From NCBI GenBank assembly GCA_023443925.1, contig JAEZSL010000061.1, positions 1 through 35,595 on the forward strand: a DNA stretch of 35,595 nt, given 5' to 3'. A program made the position numbers and the translations under genes. Origin of the DNA: Bacillota bacterium (GTDB lineage Bacteria; Bacillota_A; Clostridia; Lachnospirales; Lachnospiraceae). Positions 20,805 to 27,851 of the stretch are shown piece after piece (within the stretch, counting starts at the first letter, position 1; every line of letters starts with the position of its first letter). The notes below the pieces were generated by a model, which saw only the letters and a list, made by a program, of their open reading frames with translations, was not told the DNA's origin and searched no databases.

Positions 20805-22037
20805 TTAATCCTTTATCTTCAGCCACTGGTCTGTCACGGTTTTTACCAGTTTTTCAGCCGTGTCACGATTAAGAGGCATCACCGTTCCAAAGTAAATATA
20901 ATAAATCAAATACGAATGTAAAACTTCATATCCGCCTTTATCATACTCTTTGGCGGTAGGAAGATATCCTTCGCAGCCGTTGGTATAACCGCCTAAGTAA
21001 ATATATTTGTTACCGCAGGCCTTAACCGTATCAACAGCAAGTTCACACATAATTTCATTGGGTACTCCACAAAAGCATCCGTCATTAAGTCTGAAATATT
21101 GAATCTCAATCTCTATACTCTGCTTCTTTATATTTTCACTGTGGAGCCGGGCAATTTCAGTAAGCCAGTTTGTCCCGTCAATATTATTTTCAAGCTTCGC
21201 CTCATTTGCTATTTCAATAGCCCGTTTCTGTTCCGGTACATCGGAATCAAAAATTGCTGTCTGGGAAAACATGGACAGTTTATTAATTTTGTCCGGTTTC
21301 AGATTTTCAATGCAGGCAGTTGCTGCATTTGTGATTTCCAGTGCCATTTTATCCAAGGCTTCGATTGACCCATAATATCTTGGTTTAATATTTCCTGCAC
21401 TTCCTTGTGTTATCATTACCTTACAGCCATATGTTTTTGCCAGCCTATCCCTTGTAACTCCGATAAAATCTGAGGATATCTGGTTGTTATCGCTTTGCAG
21501 GACATTCGCATGTGCTGTCACTCTTAATATGATCAACCGCAGCTGGTGGGTTTTGGCATCAACAAGTTTCAGGATTTCAATACGCCGGTCTAAAACCCCT
21601 TGCGGATCTCGGCGGTTAACTCCTATTTCAGCTTCCGTCATTCCCCATGCTGCATACACCGGTGCAATATTCTTCTCTGCCTTACTCACTCCGTTAAGCA
21701 CCTGCTCACGGAGATATTTGAAATATTCCGTCTCGATACTGATGTTTGGTGCTGAATGGGTATGGCTGAAACAAAGCATAACCTTGTCACGTGTAATTCG
21801 CAATTTCTCTGCTATTTCATCCCTCAGTTGATTGGCTTCTCCACGTGAAAAGCCGATATGGTCTATGGTTACAAGACAGCAGATCTCATCAGTCGAATTC
21901 CAAACTGAGATTTGTGCGTATAACCGATGCAAAATACCTTGGGACAGATTATCGTTCCGATTAAAACCAATTGTTTGTACATTACAGGTTGGAGTAATAT
22001 CCACCTCTGATATTCCTAAATAAACATGATTATTCAT
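20805..22037 (-). CDS. Neutral/alkaline ceramidase-like hydrolase
   Basis: A 410-residue protein beginning GISEVDITPTCNVQTIGF, the usual opening of the neutral/alkaline non-lysosomal ceramidase family. The SHTHSAPN motif (residues 91-98) supplies zinc ligands and the active-site region, and TQGSAGNIKPRYYG and GGYTNGCEGYLPTAKEYDKGGYE match later family blocks. There is no signal peptide, so it looks cytosolic, and it lacks the C-terminal immunoglobulin-like domain of secreted ceramidases. Its true substrate may not be ceramide; many bacterial members are uncharacterised. Its start is ATG after AAAGGAGC. It is monocistronic, with a structured region about 60 bp upstream. Confidence 0.8.
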   Translation of the reverse strand: MNNHVYLGISEVDITPTCNVQTIGFNRNDNLSQGILHRLYAQISVWNSTDEICCLVTIDHIGFSRGEANQLRDEIAEKLRITRDKVMLCFSHTHSAPNISIETEYFKYLREQVLNGVSKAEKNIAPVYAAWGMTEAEIGVNRRDPQGVLDRRIEILKLVDAKTHQLRLIILRVTAHANVLQSDNNQISSDFIGVTRDRLAKTYGCKVMITQGSAGNIKPRYYGSIEALDKMALEITNAATACIENLKPDKINKLSMFSQTAIFDSDVPEQKRAIEIANEAKLENNIDGTNWLTEIARLHSENIKKQSIEIEIQYFRLNDGCFCGVPNEIMCELAVDTVKACGNKYIYLGGYTNGCEGYLPTAKEYDKGGYEVLHSYLIYYIYFGTVMPLNRDTAEKLVKTVTDQWLKIKD

Positions 22038-22094
22038 AACTTTGCTCCTTTAATTATCTGATTTTATATTTTTAATAATCAAGTAGTGCAAAGT

Positions 22095-22161
22095 CTGAAG
22101 CAGGACAAGCATTTATTCTGCTCCATGCAAATGCTGTCCTGTCTCAGGCAATGCATGGAGC
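22095..22161 (-). promoter_or_regulatory. Two mutually exclusive hairpins upstream of the ceramidase-like gene
   Basis: Hairpin A (22095-22147) pairs AAGCAGGACAAGCATTT with AAATGCTGTCCTGT in a stem of about 13 bp with a bulge. Hairpin B (22120-22161) is a perfect 10-bp pairing of GCTCCATGCA with TGCATGGAGC. They overlap and cannot form together. They lie 58-124 bp before the gene, where an untranslated leader would be. The remaining gap (22162-22450) shows no other element I can name. Confidence 0.45.
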
Positions 22162-22450
22162 TAAAACAATGCAAAGCGGCTGGATTGTCATTCGAATATC
22201 TCCTTCCATCTCGTATTTCTTCGTACCCAGTAGGTTTCTATGTGTGATTAATAAACGGGGCACTCTCCGCCTTCTCCACAACTTAAAACGGTCAGGCTTA
22301 TATCTTTAAGTATAACATAAACATGTAATAACACAATTATAAACTTACAGGAAACCAATATTGCGGGTTAATTATTGGACTTGTGTAAATATCATCATTA
22401 AGTTAATTCTTTGTTAAAGTAAAATTTTTTATATTTATTGAAACTTTTTA

Positions 22451-22479
22451 TTGATAATATTTGAATTTCGTTTTATAAT
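22451..22479 (+). promoter_or_regulatory. Sigma-A promoter of tRNA-Ala
   Basis: TTGATA (22451-22456) and TATAAT (22474-22479) with 17 bp between, about 65 bp before the tRNA. Confidence 0.75.
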
Positions 22480-22544
22480 AGGTAAGTAAGTTTTTAGACA
22501 ATGATCTTTAAAATGTTGTAATTCTTACTAATTATTTAAAAAAC

Positions 22545-22617
22545 GGGGCATTAGCGCAGTTGGGAGCGCACCACACTGGCAGTGTGGGGGTCAGGGGTTC
22601 AAGTCCCCTATGCTCCA
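22545..22617 (+). tRNA. tRNA-Ala (anticodon GGC)
   Basis: A 73-nt cloverleaf. The acceptor is GGGGCAT/ATGCTCC with discriminator A, the D-arm GCGC...GCGC, and the anticodon arm CCACA-CTGGCAG-TGTGG with anticodon GGC. The T-arm is AGGGG-TTCAAGT-CCCCT. CCA is not encoded. It has its own promoter and terminator. Confidence 0.96.
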
Positions 22618-22668
22618 TATTAGGGAATGCAGGGAAATTAAGGGTTATAGCGATTTATTATAATTTAG

Positions 22669-22694
22669 ACCACTCAGGAATGAGTGGTTTTTTT
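22669..22694 (+). terminator. Terminator of tRNA-Ala
   Basis: ACCACTCA-GGAA-TGAGTGGT followed by TTTTTT. Confidence 0.9.
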
Positions 22695-22893
22695 ATACCT
22701 TGGGGACTATTTGATAACTACAGATATTAAAGTTTACTGTATATTAAAAGCCGCTACCAGATGCTTCCCTTGTTCCCAAACCGACGATCCAACCGGTGGC
22801 CTTACCGTCTTGCTTCCAATGGACGGAACTATTTCCATAATTAGTATTGTATTAACAACAATCAGCATCACTATGTCAGTAGTAGACGTCTCC

Positions 22894-22942
22894 CCTTATA
22901 GGTATCACCTACTGATGAGCTCGTGAAAGTCGAGCGAAAAGG
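22894..22942 (+). ncRNA. Type III hammerhead ribozyme (self-cleaving RNA)
   Basis: All hammerhead elements occur in the right order. The stem III 5' arm is CCTT (22894-22897). The cleavage triplet is TTA, with the cut expected after A22898. Stem I is TAGGT/ACCTA with loop ATC (22899-22911). The core is CTGATGA (22912-22918). Stem II is GCTCG/CGAGC with loop TGAAAGT (22919-22935), with the preferred G-C closing pair. The core GAA (22936-22938) and the stem III 3' arm AAGG (22939-22942) complete it. The topology is the same as the satellite tobacco ringspot virus ribozyme. Stem III is only 4 bp including the U16.1-A15.1 pair. A terminator starts 8 nt later. No clear promoter or coding gene belongs to this RNA. 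Confidence 0.85.
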
Positions 22943-22950
22943 AAAATCTT

Positions 22951-22977
22951 ACAACTACCATTAGTAGTTGTTTTTTT
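22951..22977 (+). terminator. Terminator just after the hammerhead
   Basis: ACAACTAC-CATTA-GTAGTTGT followed by TTTTTT. It implies that the RNA carrying the hammerhead ends here, as a short plus-strand transcript from within 22695-22890. That upstream stretch has a TTGATA at 22711 but no convincing -10. Confidence 0.85.
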
Positions 22978-23210
22978 ACAATAAGCCATCTCTTAAATAG
23001 TTAACATTTATCTCTTAAGCTGCTGTAAATTATCGCCCTTCATAAAGATTAGTAAGTTAACCTTACCCAGAAGAATCTCATGTATAAAGCAGCCTCTAGA
23101 TGCTACCAACATCCCAGGAGCTGTCACTTTTAAAATAGAATATATTTAACCAGGCAGCCGGTAGGACGGTCCTGCCATCCGTTTCGAGTCTTGCGAAAGG
23201 GGTGGTGCTT

Positions 23211-23300
23211 ATGTACATTACATACAGTGATTTATTTACATTTGTAATTATGCTTGTAGCTATCATTACATTCGTTAGAGATAACAAGCGCAAAAAATAG
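23211..23300 (+). CDS. Type I toxin, small holin-like membrane peptide
   Basis: A 29-residue peptide. It begins MYITYSDLFTFVIMLVAIIT, which is mostly one membrane helix, and ends FVRDNKRKK, a basic tail. This is the pattern of the putative holin-like toxins of Firmicutes (TxpA/BsrG-like type I systems). AAAGGGG(TGG) is a ribosome binding site 8-12 nt upstream. The 5' leader is structured (GGACGGTCC palindrome near 23163-23173), as expected for a toxin mRNA kept untranslated until processed. The 3' end runs into a terminator and is overlapped by an antisense RNA with a consensus promoter. 22978-23150 otherwise shows only AT-rich, promoter-like DNA. Confidence 0.75.
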   Translation: MYITYSDLFTFVIMLVAIITFVRDNKRKK

Positions 23301-23397
23301 CCGTCCTGCACTCCGCTAAAAGTTAGGACGACTATTTTGTAGTTAACCAATATTTTACCGGGACGGATAGGTGCCACTATCCTCCGGCTGTCTTGCT
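23290..23397 (-). ncRNA. Antisense antitoxin RNA of the type I system
   Basis: A transcript of about 105 nt is predicted from the start at about 23397 to the T-run at 23292-23297. It has a 5' hairpin (GGATAG/CTATCC, about 23367-23384) and overlaps the 3' end of the toxin mRNA including the stop codon. This is the geometry of TxpA/RatA and BsrG/SR4, where the duplex is cut by RNase III. Boundaries come from the promoter and terminator only. Confidence 0.7.
23294..23338. terminator. Shared terminator of toxin mRNA and antisense RNA
   Basis: AAAATAG.CGTCCT pairs with AGGACG.CTATTTT around a 17-nt loop. On the minus strand it is followed by TTTTTT, and on the plus strand by TTTT. The toxin stop codon is inside the left arm. 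Confidence 0.85.
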
Positions 23398-23403
23398 AAA
23401 CAT

Positions 23404-23432
23404 ATTATACAACTTAAGTACTAAAGTGTCAA
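23404..23432 (-). promoter_or_regulatory. Consensus promoter of the antitoxin RNA
   Basis: On the minus strand, perfect TTGACA (23427-23432) and perfect TATAAT (23404-23409) with the ideal 17-bp spacer. It is the strongest promoter in the window, as expected for an unstable antitoxin RNA. Confidence 0.88.
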
Positions 23433-23498
23433 CGTGGTAAAAAGTTAAAACAGCCCCAGCTGCAAGCAGGGCGGCATAATAGCATGATCCTATAAGAT

Positions 23499-23535
23499 AA
23501 GCTCTCACAACATTATTGAAAGAGCTTTCTTTTTT
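23499..23535 (+). terminator. Stand-alone terminator, RNA of origin unknown
   Basis: AAGCTCT and AGAGCTT are separated by 15 nt and followed by TCTTTTTT. No gene lies directly upstream on this strand. It ends either toxin readthrough or a small RNA from about 23440-23500. Confidence 0.65.
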
Positions 23536-23640
23536 ACAGTAGATCTATGAGATTATGGCAGCCTTTCCAGTTTATAAAAAGAGATGCTAGGCATATGCAC
23601 TGTGTTTGTGGAGAGTACCTCAACACTCTGTGGTTTTTTA

Positions 23641-23669
23641 TTGACAAATCAGTTCATCTATCCCATACT
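23641..23669 (+). promoter_or_regulatory. Promoter of the Big2-domain protein gene
   Basis: A perfect TTGACA (23641-23646), a 17-bp spacer and CATACT (23664-23669). It lies 29 bp before the start codon. Confidence 0.65.
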
Positions 23670-23697
23670 ATAGTAAATTATTATATAGGAGGGTTAT

Positions 23698-24405
23698 ATG
23701 AGAAAAGTTTTATCCATACTCATGGTTTTAATTATGCTATCTTCGTTTATGCTGCCATCTACCCACGCAGCTGCTGCCATTAAAATCAGCAAGTCAAACC
23801 TCACTTTGACTATCGGTGAAACTGCTACTCTTAAAATTACCGGTACGGCGAAAACCGTAAAGTGGGAATCAAACAAAAAATCTGTAGCCACAGTGTCTAA
23901 GAGAAAGGTTACAGCAAAAAAAGCTGGTTCGGCTACTATAACAGCAACCGTGAGCGGTAAAAAATATACCTGTAAAGTTATCGTTAAAGATATTTTAAAG
24001 GTAACTGTAAGCATATTTACACCTCTTGACAGCCTTAATCTTTTTTTAATTGGTATGGATAAAATAGAAACGGTTGTAAATGATGATCATACCATTACAT
24101 ACTCCATTAATTCCTCCCAGCAACAAGATATATTAATGTTTATAAAGGATAGTTTTGATACAGTTATTTCAGATTTACCTCCTTACTATGAATCCGTCAC
24201 AGTAAACAGCGATTTCACGTCGTTTATTTCAAAAGTAGATTCTGCTAAATATAACAAAAACAAAGATACCGATCCTACAAATTTACAACTTATCTTGTGG
24301 GGTATCGCCTATCAGCAGTTTTCTGGAATAAAAGATGAAGCTCTTAATATATCTATAAAAATAATTGATAAAAAAACAGGTAAAGAAATTGAAACATTAA
24401 ATTAA
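23698..24405 (+). CDS. Secreted protein with one Big2 (bacterial Ig-like) domain
   Basis: A 235-residue exported protein. The signal peptide covers residues about 1-25 (MRKVLSILMVLIMLSSFMLP, cleavage near THAAAA). The Big2 domain covers about 27-97, with the typical ISKSNLTLTIGETATLKITG, VKWESNKKSVATVSK and AGSATITATVSGKKYTCKV blocks. Residues about 100-235 form a second domain I cannot name, with INSSQQQDILMFIKDSFDTV and a C-terminal mixed strand/helix region. There is no lipobox, LPXTG or SLH anchor, so it is probably released or held non-covalently. The start ATG follows AGGAGGG closely. It appears monocistronic. Confidence 0.85.
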   Translation: MRKVLSILMVLIMLSSFMLPSTHAAAAIKISKSNLTLTIGETATLKITGTAKTVKWESNKKSVATVSKRKVTAKKAGSATITATVSGKKYTCKVIVKDILKVTVSIFTPLDSLNLFLIGMDKIETVVNDDHTITYSINSSQQQDILMFIKDSFDTVISDLPPYYESVTVNSDFTSFISKVDSAKYNKNKDTDPTNLQLILWGIAYQQFSGIKDEALNISIKIIDKKTGKEIETLN

Positions 24406-24439
24406 CCGATTTTAAATATATTGATACGCCTATTATATA

Positions 24440-24660
24440 GCCGATAATGTTCTTGATGCTGTACAATGGCTTATTAAAGATCATAATAAGCTGGTATCGT
24501 TATAACTATAACTTAAGAATTTACATCAGACGATATGGGCTTGGCAGGATGCAATCCATAATTTATATTATCATGAAACAGCGCAAAGATAGCCCATGCA
24601 GAGTTTTCAGAAGGCTTTTAGGTTTCACTGGCAATATCCGGATAACTATTGTATAATAGT
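24440..24660 (+). other. Possible decayed coding sequence
   Basis: No intact gene lies in 24406-24723. One frame reads protein-like fragments, DNVLDAVQWLIKDHNK, then after two stops NLHQTIWAWQDAIHNLYY, then FQKAFRFHWQYPDNY. A different frame is open for 69 codons from 24447 but has no ribosome binding site and an odd composition. I cannot name a parent family. A TATAAT near 24650 may be part of the next gene's promoter. Confidence 0.3.
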
Positions 24661-24723
24661 CATATATTAAAAGTATTATTGACACGTTGGCATTAAGTGT
24701 TATAGCTGGAATAGGAGATAATA

Positions 24724-25101
24724 ATGAGCAAACGGGTAAGGGTAAAACCAGGTAAAGGACAGTCTTCAGTTGGGTTTATAGCCGGACTGGTGTTTTGCTT
24801 TATCGGTTTATTTATAGTTATACCGATCTTTGGAATATTCGGGATCTTTTGGACGGTTATCGCCGTGATAATAACGGTATCACACGGTTTTAATGCATTT
24901 TCAGATAAAGGCATCGTTTCCCACGAAATTATAATAGATGATGATGACCGTAATCATGAGCATGACAATAACCATGATTATGTGGATAACAGAAAAACTC
25001 CGGAGGAACGATTAAGCGAAATACAAAGTCTCTATGAAAAAGGTATTATTACGGAGAATGAATATCAGCAAAAGCGCAGACAGATATTAGAAGATATTTA
25101 A
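24724..25101 (+). CDS. Membrane protein with C-terminal SHOCT domain
   Basis: A 125-residue protein. Two close hydrophobic segments (about 17-36 and 38-58) form a hairpin. They are followed by an acidic, His/Asp-rich linker (about 70-95, DDDDRNHEHDNNHDY) and a SHOCT motif at the C-terminus (ERLSEIQSLYEKGIITENEY...RRQILEDI, about 97-125). SHOCT is a short oligomerisation motif common in Gram-positive membrane proteins of unknown role. It starts at ATG after AGGAG and is followed by a good terminator. Confidence 0.85.
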   Translation: MSKRVRVKPGKGQSSVGFIAGLVFCFIGLFIVIPIFGIFGIFWTVIAVIITVSHGFNAFSDKGIVSHEIIIDDDDRNHEHDNNHDYVDNRKTPEERLSEIQSLYEKGIITENEYQQKRRQILEDI

Positions 25102-25131
25102 TATATACACAAAAACAAGACCTATGTCTAG

Positions 25132-25168
25132 AAGGTACGCAGCTAACCCGCTTCGTACCTTTGTTTTT
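25132..25168 (+). terminator. Terminator after the SHOCT gene
   Basis: AAGGTACG pairs with CGTACCTT around a loop of about 14 nt, followed by TGTTTTT. The gap to the next gene (25169-25380) is AT-rich and shows no other element I can name. Confidence 0.85.
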
Positions 25169-25380
25169 ATGTTTAAAAGTAAGCTGAGTGTAAATTATTT
25201 TAAAAGTAGTTTCAATTTATTAAAATTCATTTATGAGAAAATATAAATCAGCCTTCAGTATGCAACGTGTCTTTTTTTAATGCCATAGTATATATTAAAT
25301 TATCTTCGCATAATTTAAAACATAGTAAACTATGGAGCCTGGTTATTGGGAAAATCCATTAACCAAATGCAGAGTTGATC

Positions 25381-26433
25381 ATGAATAAAAGTCTTAGGCT
25401 GATAGCAATTTTTTTAATAGCAATATTATTTTCATTTCTATTATATAATCCCGCAAATCGTTCCGAGGAAGATCAATCGACCGGTACCAAAATATACCCG
25501 GCTGCACCGGAGATGAATCCGCCTGCCGAAGAAGAACCTTTTACAATTGGCTGGTCGGTATATAATAATTCTTATCAGTTCTTTCACACAATGCAGGAAG
25601 GTGTCCTTGCAAGAGCTGAAGAACTTGGAATGAAGGTTCTTACCCACGATCAGAAAAGCAGCGCCGCGGAAATGATTACAGGTGCAATTGACTTAATCAG
25701 GCAAGGTATTGATGTCTTGATCATCTCCCCATTTTATCCGCCCGGAATACCCGTAATTGCAGATGAGGCACAAAAAGCCGGAGTTCCTGTCGTTGTTGTT
25801 GACGTAGGCACAGGGGGTGCTGATGTGGAGGCATTTATTATATCCGATTCCTATGCCGGAGGATTGCTGGCAGCAGAATATGCATTGGAACTAATTCGAA
25901 AACATGAACTAACCAGCAAGAACACTGCAATTCTTAAAGTTGAAGAAACTTCTACCTTTGCAAGACGAAGAGGGGATGCCTACAAAAGAATTATGACGGA
26001 AAACGGTTATGACGTAGTTGCTGAAATAACAGCCAACTCAGAAACAACACAGGCTTACGAGGCAATGAAAAATATTCTGGCTGATTATGGTGATGATTTA
26101 GCAGTCGTATTCAGCGAAAACGACAGGATGGCTTTGGGTGCGGCTCAGGCAATCAATGAAGCAGGTAAATCAGGACAGATTATGGTTATCGGTTTTGATG
26201 GAGACCAGGCGGCTATCGATGCAATAAAAGACGGTCTTATGCAGGGAACCGTAGCACAACAGCCTTTTGAGATGGGTGCCTTAGGTGTTGAGGTGGCTGA
26301 TGCAGTTTTAACCGACCGCAGAATTGTGTACGATGATGTAGAATCCAAAGAATTATATGTGGAAATCTATTTAATCGATGAAACAGGTGAAGGCAGAATT
26401 TATTTTGATAGCCGTTTCCCTGATTTAAAATAA
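25381..26433 (+). CDS. Membrane-anchored sugar-type periplasmic-binding protein (Peripla_BP_4)
   Basis: A 350-residue exported binding protein. The N-terminal hydrophobic segment (about 5-22, ending LLYNPANRSEED) has no lipobox Cys, so it acts as an uncleaved anchor or signal peptide. The mature domain follows the ribose/galactose-binding fold: FTIGWSVYNNSYQFFHTMQE, LIRQGIDVLIISPFYP, AGVPVVVVDVGTGG, VFSENDRMALGAAQAINEAG, IMVIGFDGDQAAIDAIKDG and the GTVAQQPFEMG hinge. The ATG at 25381 is preferred over a TTG 6 bp upstream; neither has a strong site. No ABC ATPase or permease gene is adjacent, so it may serve a remote transporter or a sensory system. Confidence 0.85.
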   Translation: MNKSLRLIAIFLIAILFSFLLYNPANRSEEDQSTGTKIYPAAPEMNPPAEEEPFTIGWSVYNNSYQFFHTMQEGVLARAEELGMKVLTHDQKSSAAEMITGAIDLIRQGIDVLIISPFYPPGIPVIADEAQKAGVPVVVVDVGTGGADVEAFIISDSYAGGLLAAEYALELIRKHELTSKNTAILKVEETSTFARRRGDAYKRIMTENGYDVVAEITANSETTQAYEAMKNILADYGDDLAVVFSENDRMALGAAQAINEAGKSGQIMVIGFDGDQAAIDAIKDGLMQGTVAQQPFEMGALGVEVADAVLTDRRIVYDDVESKELYVEIYLIDETGEGRIYFDSRFPDLK

Positions 26434-26503
26434 ATAATATTCGAATGAATAATATGCTTATAGGCGAACCCAATGGATGTATTTACATACAGGTAGGTTA
26501 AAT

Positions 26504-26526
26504 AAAAAAAGCACCCCGGAGGATGC
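26504..26526 (-). terminator. Terminator of the 68-residue protein gene
   Basis: On the minus strand, AGCATCC-TCC-GGGGTGCT (one mismatch) is followed by TTTTTTT. Confidence 0.75.
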
Positions 26527-26531
26527 TGTAA

Positions 26532-26738
26532 TTACGATGTTTTTATTTTTTCCGGTGCATTTTTAAATATTTCCTCCGCAGGACATATGGCTTGCCTGCA
26601 TCCACTTAAAGGCTTGTATTGACACCCTTCCATAGAAGCACGAACATACTCACCAGGTCCGTCCAGCTCGTAAGGTACTAACACCGGAATTACTCTTTTC
26701 TGCTCTTTGCAATAAACCTGGTAAAGTATATCTTTCAT
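26532..26738 (-). CDS. Small Cys-containing protein, unknown function
   Basis: A 68-residue soluble protein starting MKDILYQVYCKEQKRVIPVL. Later residues EGCQYKPLSGCRQAICPAEE give four Cys in all, three of them within 12 residues. A metal or disulfide role is possible but unproven. A strong GGGAGG ribosome binding site and its own terminator support it as a real gene. I do not recognise the family. It is the last of a minus-strand series of unknown genes. Confidence 0.7.
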   Translation of the reverse strand: MKDILYQVYCKEQKRVIPVLVPYELDGPGEYVRASMEGCQYKPLSGCRQAICPAEEIFKNAPEKIKTS

Positions 26739-26821
26739 AGTTTACCCTCCCGTTCATTTATATAATATTATATTCAGGGAGGCAGTATCTGAAAACTATT
26801 TTCTAAATTGCCTTCCTGTCC

Positions 26822-27136
26822 CTATTCCTCTAAGCCGCCCACACCTATGGTACTTGCTATCCAAACGCCCACCAGAGGAATGGAATAAATTACTGCTACC
26901 CCTACATCTGTCATTGGTACAAGATAATGCTGAAAAAACAGCCCATAGCCATAAAACAGGATCAATGAGAGAAGCCCCTTTAAATAACCGGCACCAAATA
27001 TGAAATAACCTAACCCGGGCACAAATAGATTTAAAAACAGACATACCCTTCTTTTAAAATTTAGATGTTTTCTCTCGATTTGATCCAGTCTTACACTATA
27101 TTCTCTTTTTAATGCACGCAATTCATCATTTTCCAT
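26822..27136 (-). CDS. Small membrane protein with N-terminal coiled coil (TM2-like)
   Basis: A 104-residue protein. Residues 1-28 are charged and helical (MENDELRALKREYSVRLDQI). Three hydrophobic segments follow: about 29-47 (containing FVPGLGYFIFGAGYLKGL), 50-68 and 76-96. The PGLGYF...G...KG pattern resembles TM2-domain proteins, whose role is unknown. The start is ATG with GGAGG upstream. An overlapping open frame in another phase (26796-27044) is a shadow. Confidence 0.7.
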   Translation of the reverse strand: MENDELRALKREYSVRLDQIERKHLNFKRRVCLFLNLFVPGLGYFIFGAGYLKGLLSLILFYGYGLFFQHYLVPMTDVGVAVIYSIPLVGVWIASTIGVGGLEE

Positions 27137-27254
27137 ATGTAATACACCTCCATGGGTTTAGCTGCATATTCGTTTAAAAGACACAACAAAACATCTTGTT
27201 TTATTGTACCTGGCATAAAGTATCTGGTATACGCCAGTTCCTGTGGCTAGACAA

Positions 27255-27851
27255 TTATTGCTTTTCATTATCTGCGTCTCCGCTAATATATCTATCCTGT
27301 TCCAATTCTTCATCCATATAAAACTTCTTAAGACCATGAATAATCATTAAAAACCAAATTCTAAGAAGCAGTCCGAAGATTGCATATATGGTTATGGCCG
27401 GCGAATATAAGGTAAAGGAAATTAAAACGGCAATTAGTAATAAAATGTCAATTATAAGATAATTCCGGAACCGACCCGCCAAATCATCGGCAAATTCAAT
27501 ATTACCACAGTTATATAGATACTCCGCCGAACCTTTGATTATAAAATACTCTGTAAGCAGTTCTACTATACTGATAAACATCATCGTAAAAAGCAGATAG
27601 GGATTAAAATCCAGCGCTTGCGAGCCCGCAAACTCGGTAAGAAATGTGATGATAGAATAAATCACCGCAATGAATGCCAGTATCGAGGCTTTATGAAAAT
27701 TCTCTGATGGCTGTCTGTTCCTTAATCTCCCCACACCCCCTGCAATCATTGCCCAGCCAATAAAATTCGGAAGTATCTGAAGATTACCAAGATTAATATG
27801 AAAGCTTATAAAAAATATTCCCCAGAATATCAACCGGTATCCTGAAAACAT
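27255..27851 (-). CDS. Integral membrane protein of unknown function
   Basis: A 198-residue protein with about five hydrophobic helices. It begins MFSGYRLIFWGIFFISFHIN, and LPNFIGWAMIAGGVGRL comes next. Charged loops and a hydrophilic C-terminus (about 175-198, EELEQDRYISGDADNEKQ) face the cytosol by the positive-inside pattern. Its ATG comes directly after the stop of the upstream gene (no gap), so the two are co-translated and probably work together. I cannot name a family. Confidence 0.75.
   Translation of the reverse strand: MFSGYRLIFWGIFFISFHINLGNLQILPNFIGWAMIAGGVGRLRNRQPSENFHKASILAFIAVIYSIITFLTEFAGSQALDFNPYLLFTMMFISIVELLTEYFIIKGSAEYLYNCGNIEFADDLAGRFRNYLIIDILLLIAVLISFTLYSPAITIYAIFGLLLRIWFLMIIHGLKKFYMDEELEQDRYISGDADNEKQ

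Noticed and set aside
20805..22037. Plus-strand frames opposite the ceramidase-like gene (for example 21484-21831)
   Set aside because: Shadows of a well-supported minus-strand gene with family motifs along its whole length.
22684..22926. 80-codon open frame covering the hammerhead region
   Set aside because: It starts inside the T-run of the tRNA-Ala terminator, has no ribosome binding site, and its 3' part is explained by the ribozyme.
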